From: Candidatus Saccharimonadota bacterium
Lineage (GTDB): Bacteria; Patescibacteriota; Saccharimonadia; Saccharimonadales; Saccharimonadaceae
DNA: 17,381 nt
Reading direction: 5' to 3'
Assembly (NCBI GenBank): GCA_900556885.1
Contig: UNSQ01000013.1
Location: forward strand, 1-17,381
The notes below the pieces were generated by a model that made no database searches, had not been told where the DNA came from, and saw only the letters and a program-made list of their open reading frames with translations. A program made the position numbers and the translations under genes. Positions 6,699 to 13,400 of the stretch are shown here, in pieces (positions within the stretch are counted from its first letter, which is position 1; every line of letters begins with the position of its first letter).

Positions 6699-7751
6699 GT
6701 GTCGAGCATATTTTATAGAAAAAAACCAATCATCGGCCTAGATATCAGCCGAACAAGCATAAAAGTAATGTCGATTGACAGAAATCGGATGCTGGTTCAT
6801 GGATATGGATCGATTAACCTCGATTCTCAAAAAAGCGACGGGAATTCTACAGACAACACTGAATATTTGGCGCAGAATATCAAAACGTTATTGAAGAAAA
6901 ACGTCGTAGGACAAATTAATAGCAACCGCGTGGCGCTGGGCATACCAACCAACCGAACATTCTCGCGAACATTTAGCCTACCCGTGAAAGAAGAAAGCAA
7001 TATTCGCAGTGCGGTAAATTTGGAAGCCGAACAATACATTCCAGCTCCGTTAGATTCTCTTTATTTAGACTATCGAATCATCAATCGCACGAAAGATGAA
7101 CTTAGTGTGCTAATGTGTGCTGCACCGAAGAAAATGATCGACAGCATGCTAGACGCCACAAAACAATGCGGCCTGGAAGTTGCAATAATTGAGCCAAACA
7201 TTAGTGCAATTGCTAGGCTTCTGAAGCGAACAGAAGAAGGAATGCTTCCTACTGTTATTGTTGACATAGGCACATCAACTACAGATATCGCGATTCTAGA
7301 TTCTGATATACGTGTGACGGGCGGCTTAAATGTTGGCGGCTATTCACTCACCTTAAATTTAGCTAAAAAAATGAATGTGCCAATTGAAACAGCTCATCAA
7401 TTTAAGGTATTAAACGGATTAAATCCCGGCCCAAGGCAAGCCAGAATCGCAGGAGCCTTGCATCCAAGCCTAGAAAAAATGACCAACGAAGTTAAGCGCG
7501 TTATGCGATATTACACAGACCGCTTCCCTGATGAGAAAAAAATCGAGCAAATTCTCATAGTCGGCGGCGGTGGTAACCTTCCAGGAATTGGTGATTTTTT
7601 CACAAACGAGCTATTAATGCCAGCGCGCGTGGCAAGCCCGTGGCAAATGCTCAATTTCGATGGACTAGAGCAGCCAACAAAACAGCTTCGCTCCCAGCTA
7701 TCACCAGTTGCGGGACTAGCCTTAATCAAGCAGGAGGATATTTATGATTAA
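6699..7751 (+). CDS. pilM: PilM, actin-like type IV pilus assembly ATPase
   Basis: Cytoplasmic actin-like (FtsA-related) protein that binds the N-terminus of PilN and links the pilus platform to the motor. Seen: phosphate-1 motif IIGLDISRTSIKV (11-23), EAEQYIP (109-115), phosphate-2 motif VIVDIGTSTTDIAIL (186-200) and adenosine motif ILIVGGGGNLPGI (285-297). Length of 350 residues is usual. Start is GTG at 6699; the only ribosome site is AGGTGGG ending 11 bases upstream, slightly far. The last eight bases overlap pilN, and the AGGAGG for pilN is inside the pilM end. The order pilB-pilC-pilM-pilN-pilO is that of monoderm and CPR type IV pilus clusters. Confidence 0.95.
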   Translation: MSSIFYRKKPIIGLDISRTSIKVMSIDRNRMLVHGYGSINLDSQKSDGNSTDNTEYLAQNIKTLLKKNVVGQINSNRVALGIPTNRTFSRTFSLPVKEESNIRSAVNLEAEQYIPAPLDSLYLDYRIINRTKDELSVLMCAAPKKMIDSMLDATKQCGLEVAIIEPNISAIARLLKRTEEGMLPTVIVDIGTSTTDIAILDSDIRVTGGLNVGGYSLTLNLAKKMNVPIETAHQFKVLNGLNPGPRQARIAGALHPSLEKMTNEVKRVMRYYTDRFPDEKKIEQILIVGGGGNLPGIGDFFTNELLMPARVASPWQMLNFDGLEQPTKQLRSQLSPVAGLALIKQEDIYD

Positions 7752-8319
7752 CCTTCTCCCTCCTCAAGAAAAAAAGCAAATCAGCGCCGGGCGAGTAAAT
7801 GTCATCTTAAGACGATACTGCATCATATCATTGATATTTGCAGGTTTGTTATTCTTAACTATTGGCGGATTTTATCTATTCTTAGAAAATAGCCGCACCT
7901 CAGCTCAAGCTAACATTGACGAAGGAAACGCCAAACTTGCTCAATACCAATCGACGCAAAAAGAAGTTAGCGAGTTTAAGAAAGACCTCGACTCGGCTAA
8001 GGCAATCATTAGCAACGAGGCTCATTACTCTACAATTATTCCAAAAATTGCACAGTACATTCCATCAGGTATGGTTTTGGATTCTCTAACACTAGACACT
8101 TCAGCATTAGATAAACCATTGTCATTAACAGCTCTCGGAAAAAATAGGGACGACGCCATTCGAATAAAAACCAGCTTAGAAAAGTCAGAAATATTTAGTG
8201 ACGTTCACTTGGAGACCGTTGTTTATAGCGATGGAAACCAATCGTCAGACAAGCCTGCAGATTATCCAATCACTATAACAATTAGCGTTACACCAAAGCC
8301 AGAGGTCTTAAAACAATGA
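7744..8319 (+). CDS. pilN: PilN type IV pilus assembly protein
   Basis: Bitopic membrane protein of the pilus alignment complex. The N-terminus MINLLPPQEKK carries the conserved INLLP motif that docks into PilM; a membrane segment follows (about 24-48), then a coiled-coil region (about 50-95) and a small ferredoxin-like domain (about 105-185) with IPSGMVLDSLTL. Length of 191 residues is typical. Start support is strong: GGAGG six bases before the ATG, inside the end of pilM (8-base overlap). The stop overlaps the pilO ATG (ATGA), indicating translational coupling. Confidence 0.92.
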   Translation: MINLLPPQEKKQISAGRVNVILRRYCIISLIFAGLLFLTIGGFYLFLENSRTSAQANIDEGNAKLAQYQSTQKEVSEFKKDLDSAKAIISNEAHYSTIIPKIAQYIPSGMVLDSLTLDTSALDKPLSLTALGKNRDDAIRIKTSLEKSEIFSDVHLETVVYSDGNQSSDKPADYPITITISVTPKPEVLKQ

Positions 8320-8909
8320 AAAAAGTTCTAAATGCCAGCATCGCGCGAATTGTCCTGTCGTTATTATTGCTCATAATATTATCAGCAATGGTAGGACTAG
8401 TTATTTTTGCCTATTCATTCTTAAGTAAAACATCAGAAGAAGTTGGAAAAATGCAAACAGAAGCAATTGCAGTTGATGCAAAAATACAAAGTTTGCTAGC
8501 ATCGAAATCTCAGCTCGACCGCAATTCCGACACAGTTAAAAAAGCAAAGAATATCGTCTCAGAATCGAAACTTTATCAATATCAAAATCAGATTATTCAG
8601 GATTTAAATACCTACGCCGACCGCGCTGGCATTCCGATTAAAGCTTTCTCTTTCCAAAACGAACCAACAACTTCCACTAAGACAACGAAACCTAGCAAGC
8701 AAACATCCGCCAGCCCCGCTGGAGTGAAAAGTACTTTCGTATCAATTCAATTGGGGGATCATATAGATTATACGAAATTCCTACATTTCCTTAGTCTTAT
8801 TGAAAAAAATGTCACTCGAATGCAGCTTTCAGGCGTGTCAATTTCCAGAGGCGCAAATAATCATGAAATATCAATCCAATCACTTGAAGTAAAGGTTTAT
8901 ACACGATGA
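8316..8909 (+). CDS. pilO: PilO-like type IV pilus assembly protein
   Basis: Partner of PilN in the platform complex. Seen: a membrane segment (about residues 10-36), a coiled-coil stretch (about 38-92), a Thr/Ser/Lys-rich linker (about 117-137) and a C-terminal domain (about 140-197) consistent with the PilO ferredoxin-like fold (YTKFLHFLSLIEKN is a typical PilO helix). Sequence identity to known PilO is low by eye; the name rests on fold pattern plus position directly after pilN. Overlaps pilN and the next gene by four bases each (ATGA), so all three are translated as a coupled set. Confidence 0.85.
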   Translation: MKKVLNASIARIVLSLLLLIILSAMVGLVIFAYSFLSKTSEEVGKMQTEAIAVDAKIQSLLASKSQLDRNSDTVKKAKNIVSESKLYQYQNQIIQDLNTYADRAGIPIKAFSFQNEPTTSTKTTKPSKQTSASPAGVKSTFVSIQLGDHIDYTKFLHFLSLIEKNVTRMQLSGVSISRGANNHEISIQSLEVKVYTR

Positions 8910-9190
8910 GTCCATCAATATCAGAACAGCTCGAGCCAATCGTAAAATCACTGTCCAAATTCCTGTGGCGATTTCATGTGATAATATATAGCGTTGTCGT
9001 AATCGGAGGCGTAGCAATCGCGATATTTCTTTTGAGCGGACTTTTAGCGGTTCCTACCGAAGAACCACAAACTGCATCAATAAGCTTCGATAAAAAAACC
9101 ATGAAAGTGATTAAAGATTTTCGACCATCAACTTCAACAAACGACTCGTTTAGTCTGCCGGCTGGTCGCTCCAACCCGTTTGCTGAATAG
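8906..9190 (+). CDS. Small single-pass membrane protein ending in an NPF motif, pilus operon
   Basis: A 94-residue protein with no family I can name. Seen: an amphipathic N-terminus, one membrane helix (about residues 24-49), a short exposed region and the terminal sequence LPAGRSNPFAE. A GR-NPF or R-DPF tail motif is common in periplasmic type IV pilus and type II secretion subunits such as PilP and GspC, so this could be a reduced functional stand-in for PilP; that is inference. It starts on the ATGA overlapping the pilO stop, so it is clearly part of the pilMNO translational chain. The gene ends 12 bases before the -10 box of the PRC-barrel gene. Confidence 0.8.
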   Translation: MSPSISEQLEPIVKSLSKFLWRFHVIIYSVVVIGGVAIAIFLLSGLLAVPTEEPQTASISFDKKTMKVIKDFRPSTSTNDSFSLPAGRSNPFAE

Positions 9191-9202
9191 AACACAACCG
9201 TT

Positions 9203-9208
9203 TATAAT
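9203..9208 (+). promoter_or_regulatory. -10 box of the PRC-barrel gene, leaderless position
   Basis: Perfect TATAAT ending six bases before the ATG at 9215, with no ribosome site between. The 10-mer TATAATATAG is identical to that before the PH-domain gene (13379-13388, minus). Confidence 0.6.
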
Positions 9209-9214
9209 ATAGTT

Positions 9215-9802
9215 ATGCTTATATCCGCAGATCGCTTCCTTGATATTCCCGTCATGAGTCTTCAGACAGGCTCCGAACTGGCGCGAACATCGCGGGAAAT
9301 TATTAATCCGAAGAATCTGTCTATAATCGCATATGAACTTGAAGGACGACTTTTGGACCAGCACCCTAGTTTACTTCGCATCAACGACGTCAGAGAGATT
9401 GGACCGCTTGGTATGATTATCGATTCAACCGATGAGATCATCGGAATTGATGATGTGATTACTATAAAAGAAATTTATGAAATCAATTTTACATTAAAAG
9501 ACAAGTTGGTTATTGATGAGAAGAATAAGAAAATCGGAAAAGTTATCGGATACACGTTGGCGGCTGGGAATTTTATTATACAACAACTCCGAATTCGGCG
9601 ACCGTTCTTGAAAAGTTTTGGCGACACAGAGCTACTTATTCATCGTTCTCAGATTATAAAAGTAACCGACGATAAAATTGTTGTAAAATCGGCAACCATC
9701 TCGCACATAGCCGAAAAAACACCTATTCCGCAGATAAATTCATACGAAAATCCATTCCGTAAACAGCCTCGTCCGCAACCAGAATCTACAGAAGTTGATT
9801 AA
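9215..9802 (+). CDS. Double PRC-barrel domain protein
   Basis: A 195-residue soluble protein with two tandem PRC-barrel-like beta domains (about residues 8-85 and 92-165). Typical PRC features are seen: IPVMSLQTGSELA at the start, GMIIDSTDEIIGIDDVITI closing the first copy, KIGKVIGYTL and LLIHRSQIIKV in the second. PRC barrels occur in RimM and photosynthetic reaction-centre H subunits and often mediate protein or RNA contacts. There is no membrane segment. A Pro-rich tail contains SYENPF, echoing the NPF end of the preceding pilus-operon protein. The gene has its own TATAAT six bases before the ATG, so a leaderless mRNA is predicted. Its stop and the recX stop share the palindrome TTAA. The role is unknown; a pilus-associated or RNA-binding job are both possible. 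Confidence 0.82.
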   Translation: MLISADRFLDIPVMSLQTGSELARTSREIINPKNLSIIAYELEGRLLDQHPSLLRINDVREIGPLGMIIDSTDEIIGIDDVITIKEIYEINFTLKDKLVIDEKNKKIGKVIGYTLAAGNFIIQQLRIRRPFLKSFGDTELLIHRSQIIKVTDDKIVVKSATISHIAEKTPIPQINSYENPFRKQPRPQPESTEVD

Positions 9803-10452
9803 TCATTTGGGTTTTCAAGAGCCTTCTTAATGTCGTCGTAAGAAAAACCCTGCCTAGCCAAATATTGCATAAACTTCTGTTGGTCGCTATATCGATAACG
9901 TTTTTTAGCAATAATCTTCTGCAATTCATCGTCATCAGAGCGAATATTCTCTTTAACTAACGACTCAATCGTTGTATTATCAATTCCCTTTTGCGCCAGT
10001 TCCAATTTCAAACGACGAATACTAGCACCTTTTTTCATGAACCGCTGCTCAAACCAAAATCGGGCAAATTTTTCATCATCCAAATATTTTTTCTCAATAA
10101 GACGATCCAAAACGCGCTCAGCAATCTCCGGCTTTATTCCAGGGCGTTCAATAATTTTTCCAGTTTTCGCTGAACGTCGACGAGTCGCTAGCGTTTTCCG
10201 ACGTAGATAATCGCGCACTTCTTTGATAGCTCGCGGACGCATTAAGCAGTACTCTATAGACCTAGCATACAACTTGCCAAACTGGCTATCGTCTTCTAGT
10301 TTCGAAATTTCCTCTTCCGTATATTCGCGACCAATCTTAATACCCAGCTCGCCGACCTGAAATACGTCCAAGCTAAAACGATATTTCCCGTCAACGCTTA
10401 CATTGACACGATTTTTATCACGAGCCTGAAGAGAAATATCGGTGATTTTCAT
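9799..10452 (-). CDS. recX: RecX, regulator of RecA
   Basis: RecX binds RecA filaments and inhibits or disassembles them. The 217 residues match the helical RecX pattern: an N-terminal domain of Gram-positive type (MKITDISLQARDKNRVNV, then FSLDVFQVGELGIKIGREYT), then RPRAIKEVRDYLRRK, the diagnostic block VLDRLIEKKYLDDEKFARFW with RR-LKLELAQKGI, and a third repeat ending in RQGFSYDDIKKAL. A basic insert (about 89-103, RRRSAKTGKIIERPG) lies between the first and second helical repeats. Only the 2H gene separates it from recA on the same strand. The ATG is six bases after a TATAAT and has no ribosome site, predicting a leaderless transcript besides any recA read-through. Confidence 0.92.
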   Translation of the reverse strand: MKITDISLQARDKNRVNVSVDGKYRFSLDVFQVGELGIKIGREYTEEEISKLEDDSQFGKLYARSIEYCLMRPRAIKEVRDYLRRKTLATRRRSAKTGKIIERPGIKPEIAERVLDRLIEKKYLDDEKFARFWFEQRFMKKGASIRRLKLELAQKGIDNTTIESLVKENIRSDDDELQKIIAKKRYRYSDQQKFMQYLARQGFSYDDIKKALENPND

Positions 10453-10458
10453 AAAACT

Positions 10459-10464
10459 ATTATA
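10459..10464 (-). promoter_or_regulatory. -10 box of recX, leaderless position
   Basis: Perfect TATAAT on the minus strand, six bases from the recX ATG. It overlaps the left arm of the inverted repeat 10463-10483. Confidence 0.58.
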
Positions 10465-10483
10465 GCGCCAAAACTATGCGCTA
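10463..10483. repeat. Inverted repeat TAGCGC/GCGCTA over the recX promoter
   Basis: Perfect 6-bp arms (10463-10468 and 10478-10483) with a 9-base loop in the 43-base gap between the 2H gene and recX. On the minus strand it precedes the recX start and overlaps the -10 box by two bases. It could be an operator or a weak attenuator; the downstream U-run is too poor for a convincing terminator. Confidence 0.4.
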
Positions 10484-10495
10484 GCTACTGGTGGA

Positions 10496-11020
10496 CTATT
10501 CGACTACCTCAACCACTTTGCCATGCATGCCGTTATAACAAGCAGCAGCACGCGGCTTAGTAATAACCGGCAGTTGGCGCGGAATGGCGCTCATATCGAC
10601 ATCGCCAAGCGTACCAGCCTCGACAATGCCAAGCGTAATGTGTGGGCGAAATCCATCGATATCCAGCCCCGGATGAATATCATCCAGCATTTCAAGCAAC
10701 TTCCGACGTACTTCAACCATCCAGGAGGTTTTCTGTACGCGCAACTCAACACAAACACAATTACCAGCTTCATCTGGCAAAAAGTTGACACCGTCAAGTA
10801 CCAGTTTGTCTAGGGACGGCAGCGCGGCGGCAGCTAACTTGAGACGCGGTATATCCTGCTCAGTCACATTGATTAGCGTTGCGTGCGGAATAAACTCACC
10901 AAAATCAAGATTCATTTTTTCCGACAGCTCTCGAAGGTAAGCGGTCTGCTCATCATCAAAAATAAGATTAACTGACGCCATGTGGTGTTCGGCTGAATAT
11001 CTGGACTCTACTGCTCGCAT
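10496..11020 (-). CDS. 2H phosphoesterase (2'-5' RNA ligase-like)
   Basis: Member of the LigT/2H superfamily, which act on 2',3'-cyclic phosphates or 2'-5' linkages in RNA and nucleotides. The 174 residues carry both HxT motifs: PHATL (His46, Thr48) and PHITL (His127, Thr129), about 80 residues apart as expected. Substrate is unknown; ThpR-type RNA cyclic phosphodiesterase is one option. The ATG at 11020 shares one base with the recA stop (TAATG) and uses a GGAGG encoded by the last Glu codons of recA, seven bases upstream, so translation is coupled to recA. An internal ATG at codon 14 has no ribosome site. Placement between recA and recX is unusual to me. Confidence 0.88.
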   Translation of the reverse strand: MRAVESRYSAEHHMASVNLIFDDEQTAYLRELSEKMNLDFGEFIPHATLINVTEQDIPRLKLAAAALPSLDKLVLDGVNFLPDEAGNCVCVELRVQKTSWMVEVRRKLLEMLDDIHPGLDIDGFRPHITLGIVEAGTLGDVDMSAIPRQLPVITKPRAAACYNGMHGKVVEVVE

Positions 11021-12075
11021 TACTTTTCCTCCTCCTTCACTTTATCACGCACTTTCTGATCAATTTCCGCCAGAACCTCAGGATTTTCCTTCAAATAAGT
11101 CTTCGTTTTATCGCGCCCCTGACCAATCGTTTCGCCGTTATATTTATAAAACGCACCCGACTTTTCAACTATACCGTGCGTTGCCGCCAAGTCCAGAATG
11201 TCGCCAGTTTTACTGATCCCCTCGTTGTACATAATGTCAAATTCAGCCACACGGAACGGCGGCGCAATCTTATTTTTCACGACCTTAATTTTCGTGCGGT
11301 TACCAATAATATCATCGCCAACTTTAATCTGACCAATTCGACGAATATCAATTCGCTGCGACGCGTAAAACTTCAACGCATTGCCACCAGTTGTCGTTTC
11401 AGGATTGCCAAACATCACGCCAATTTTCATACGAATCTGATTGATAAAGATCACCGTGGCTTTTGATTTATTGATAATTCCCGTCAATTTACGTAGCGCC
11501 TGGCTCATTAATCGAGCCTGAAGACCCATATGAGAATCACCCATATCGCCATCAATTTCAGCCTGTGGCGTCAAGGCAGCCACCGAGTCGACTATCACCA
11601 AATCCACCGCATTAGAACGAACCAACGTCTCCGTAATTTCCAATGCTTGCTCGCCGTTATCTGGCTGAGAAACCAACAAATTTTCCGTATCCACACCCAG
11701 ACGCTTGGCGTATGCTGGATCAAGAGCATGCTCGGCATCAATAAACGCCGCCGTTCCGCCCTGCTTCTGAATCTCTGCAATAGCGTGAAGTGTCAATGTT
11801 GTCTTACCCGAGCTTTCTGGACCATAAATTTCTATGATACGACCCTTTGGATATCCGCCACCAAGCGCCAAATCCAAGCTCAAAGCACCAGAAGGAATTA
11901 CTTCAACATCGACTTTGTGAGCCTCGCCCAATTTCATAATTGATCCGTCGCCAAATTGCTTGGTGATTTGGTCCATCGCTAGACCAAGCGCCTTAAGCTT
12001 ACCTTCATCAACTTTTTTATCCGATGCCTGACTTGACTTTTCTGGATTTACTGTTTTACTGTCTGATTTTGCCAT
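11020..12075 (-). CDS. recA: RecA recombinase
   Basis: DNA strand-exchange ATPase. Complete at 351 residues. Seen: Walker A GPESSGKT (85-92), catalytic [10 protein letters not shown] (111-120), Walker [11 protein letters not shown] (159-168), loop L1 with [19 protein letters not shown] (178-196), loop L2 with [18 protein letters not shown] (220-237) and the C-terminal domain with [16 protein letters not shown]. The C-terminal acidic tail is very short (KVKEEEK). The N-terminus has about 25 extra Ser/Lys-rich residues. No intein. AAGGAGG lies seven bases before the ATG, in contrast to the leaderless genes around it. I see no clear LexA-type SOS box in the 67-base upstream gap. The 2H gene and possibly recX follow in the same unit. 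Confidence 0.98.
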   Translation of the reverse strand: MAKSDSKTVNPEKSSQASDKKVDEGKLKALGLAMDQITKQFGDGSIMKLGEAHKVDVEVIPSGALSLDLALGGGYPKGRIIEIYGPESSGKTTLTLHAIAEIQKQGGTAAFIDAEHALDPAYAKRLGVDTENLLVSQPDNGEQALEITETLVRSNAVDLVIVDSVAALTPQAEIDGDMGDSHMGLQARLMSQALRKLTGIINKSKATVIFINQIRMKIGVMFGNPETTTGGNALKFYASQRIDIRRIGQIKVGDDIIGNRTKIKVVKNKIAPPFRVAEFDIMYNEGISKTGDILDLAATHGIVEKSGAFYKYNGETIGQGRDKTKTYLKENPEVLAEIDQKVRDKVKEEEK

Positions 12076-12081
12076 AGCATT

Positions 12082-12089
12082 CCCTCCTT
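12082..12089 (-). promoter_or_regulatory. Strong Shine-Dalgarno of recA
   Basis: AAGGAGGG on the minus strand, with the core ending about seven bases before the recA ATG. It is one of the best ribosome sites in the window and lies inside a predicted 20-base leader. Confidence 0.75.
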
Positions 12090-12102
12090 AGTTACTTCCT
12101 TT

Positions 12103-12108
12103 ATTATA
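12103..12108 (-). promoter_or_regulatory. -10 box of recA
   Basis: Perfect TATAAT on the minus strand; the predicted transcription start is about 20 bases before the ATG. At normal 17-base spacing its -35 region (about 12126-12131) overlaps the -10 box of the divergent pilin gene. Confidence 0.6.
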
Positions 12109-12126
12109 CCGATTTGTCGCAAGATT

Positions 12127-12135
12127 TGCTATAAT
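12127..12135 (+). promoter_or_regulatory. Extended -10 promoter of the pilin gene, leaderless position
   Basis: TGCTATAAT, ending seven bases before the ATG at 12143, with no ribosome site. Its expected -35 region (about 12107-12112) overlaps the recA -10 box. Confidence 0.62.
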
Positions 12136-12142
12136 TACATTC

Positions 12143-12535
12143 ATGAATAAGCGAAACGGTTTCACTATTATTGAACTTTTGGTTGTAGCGACTTTCTTGA
12201 TTATTATCGCAATCTTAGGTTTCTCACAATATACAAAATTAACCAACGAATCAAACAACGCCAAAAAACGCACCGCGATTAACGCCATGCATTATAGCCT
12301 GGAAGAAGGTTTTTACGTTAAAAATGGCTATTACCCAGAGAAGTTAGAAGAAGGTACGCTTCCGACTATGGATCCCGCATTATTAAAAGATCCGCAAGGT
12401 AAGAAAATTGGCGAGAAAGACAGCAGCTATCGCTACGAGTCTTCAAATTGTAATGACGGAAAATGTAAGTCATACAAACTCGTTGCGACGCTTGTCGATG
12501 AAGACGACTACGTAAAAGAAAGTCGCCATAAATAA
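12143..12535 (+). CDS. Type IV pilin or pseudopilin
   Basis: A 130-residue prepilin. The N-terminus MNKRNGFTIIELLVV holds a class III/type IVa-like processing site: basic leader, Gly6 before the cleavage point, Phe7 as the mature N-terminus and Glu11 as the conserved Glu5 of the mature protein, followed by a hydrophobic helix to about residue 30. The short globular part has a Tyr-rich segment (YVKNGYYPEKLE), resembling the GspG/PilE fold, and a Cys103-Cys108 pair that may close a small disulfide loop. It is small for a major pilin. The prepilin peptidase is not in the window. Divergent from recA and convergent with the PH-domain gene, with four bases between stops. Subunit of the pilus encoded at 3632-9190 is the simplest role, but minor pilin versus major pilin cannot be told. 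Confidence 0.9.
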   Translation: MNKRNGFTIIELLVVATFLIIIAILGFSQYTKLTNESNNAKKRTAINAMHYSLEEGFYVKNGYYPEKLEEGTLPTMDPALLKDPQGKKIGEKDSSYRYESSNCNDGKCKSYKLVATLVDEDDYVKESRHK

Positions 12536-12539
12536 TTAG

Positions 12540-13376
12540 CTAATCATCACAAACAGGGCGGCCATTCTTGAAGTCTTCAATGGCGTTATTGATTATCGCA
12601 ATTTGCTTGCGTGGATTTGCCACAAAATGGAATATATATGTCGTTTCTTCGCCCTCGGTGCTGAGGCGAATCGTGCCATAATTGAAAAGAGTCTGAATAA
12701 TGCCTGATTGGAGGAAGCTTGCATCTTCAATACTACCTAAGCTCACCGTTTGCTCGTGCCTATAAAATAAGCTACCCTGGATTTCCTGAATTACACTTTC
12801 GTTGGTCATGTAAAAATGATTTTGCAAATATATCCACAAAGACACCGCACCACCAAGCGCCACTATCCCAATAAGCAACATTGCCACGCCAAACACATCG
12901 GTCAGCGAAGGCATCGGCGAGATAATTGCGTCACGAGCAATTGATGGATAAAACATCACAAACACCATGATCATCACCACCAAAAAAACCGAGATTCCCG
13001 TCGGGATTAGCATGCCAATTGGATGGCGTTTAATATCCAAAATAATATATTCACCTTCACTCAAATTGAGATTCGGGTATTGCTGGACTGATTTTTCATG
13101 CTTTTGCTTCAGGTCATCGCTAATAGTAAACGGCTTCGGGTCAATATCTCGCGCAACATGTACGACTTGCGGCTCATTGGCATATTGACTACGCAATCGC
13201 GGATCAAAATTCTCCCCATCAATAATTTCTGGTCTTGCCGTCACATAAGAATTCGTCTGCGCCACAACCGGAGCTGGACGACCAGTCTGTGACGGATGAT
13301 GGTATAGTGGTCGACCATCAGCATCGTACGCAACAGGCTGCGTTAAATCTTCTGACGAGGATGTTTGTGGATTCAT
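12540..13376 (-). CDS. Membrane PH-domain protein (bacterial PH2/DUF304-like)
   Basis: A 278-residue protein with an N-terminal Gln/Pro/Ser-rich, probably disordered cytoplasmic region (about 1-85), a short ordered segment with LNLSEGEYIILDIKRHPIG (103-121), two membrane helices (about 118-143 and 161-184) and a C-terminal bacterial PH domain (about 186-270). The order helix-helix-PH with FYMTNESVIQE, SLGSIEDASFLQSGI and LFNYGTIRLST matches the YdbS/bPH2 pattern. These are poorly understood membrane proteins. The ATG is six bases from a perfect extended -10, predicting a leaderless mRNA. It ends four bases from the stop of the convergent pilin gene with no terminator between. Confidence 0.85.
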   Translation of the reverse strand: MNPQTSSSEDLTQPVAYDADGRPLYHHPSQTGRPAPVVAQTNSYVTARPEIIDGENFDPRLRSQYANEPQVVHVARDIDPKPFTISDDLKQKHEKSVQQYPNLNLSEGEYIILDIKRHPIGMLIPTGISVFLVVMIMVFVMFYPSIARDAIISPMPSLTDVFGVAMLLIGIVALGGAVSLWIYLQNHFYMTNESVIQEIQGSLFYRHEQTVSLGSIEDASFLQSGIIQTLFNYGTIRLSTEGEETTYIFHFVANPRKQIAIINNAIEDFKNGRPVCDD

Positions 13377-13382
13377 GCCTAT

Positions 13383-13391
13383 ATTATAACA
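13383..13391 (-). promoter_or_regulatory. Extended -10 promoter of the PH-domain gene, leaderless position
   Basis: TGTTATAAT on the minus strand, with the TATAAT (13383-13388) ending six bases before the ATG at 13376. It sits in the 24-base gap after the SGNH/VWA gene. Confidence 0.6.
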
Positions 13392-13400
13392 CGACAGAAC

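Noticed and set aside
10979..10981. Internal ATG (codon 14) as the start of the 2H gene
   Set aside because: It has no ribosome site, while the ATG at 11020 has a GGAGG at seven bases and the common TAATG coupling with recA.
12076..12142. LexA or DinR-type SOS box before recA
   Set aside because: I found neither a CTG-N10-CAG nor a CGAAC-N4-GTTCG type site; the only symmetry is a weak GCAA/TTGC pair.
12535..12544. Palindrome ATTAGCTAAT between the pilin and PH-domain stops as a bidirectional terminator
   Set aside because: Only 10 bp, AT-rich, no loop and no T-run; too weak to call a terminator.
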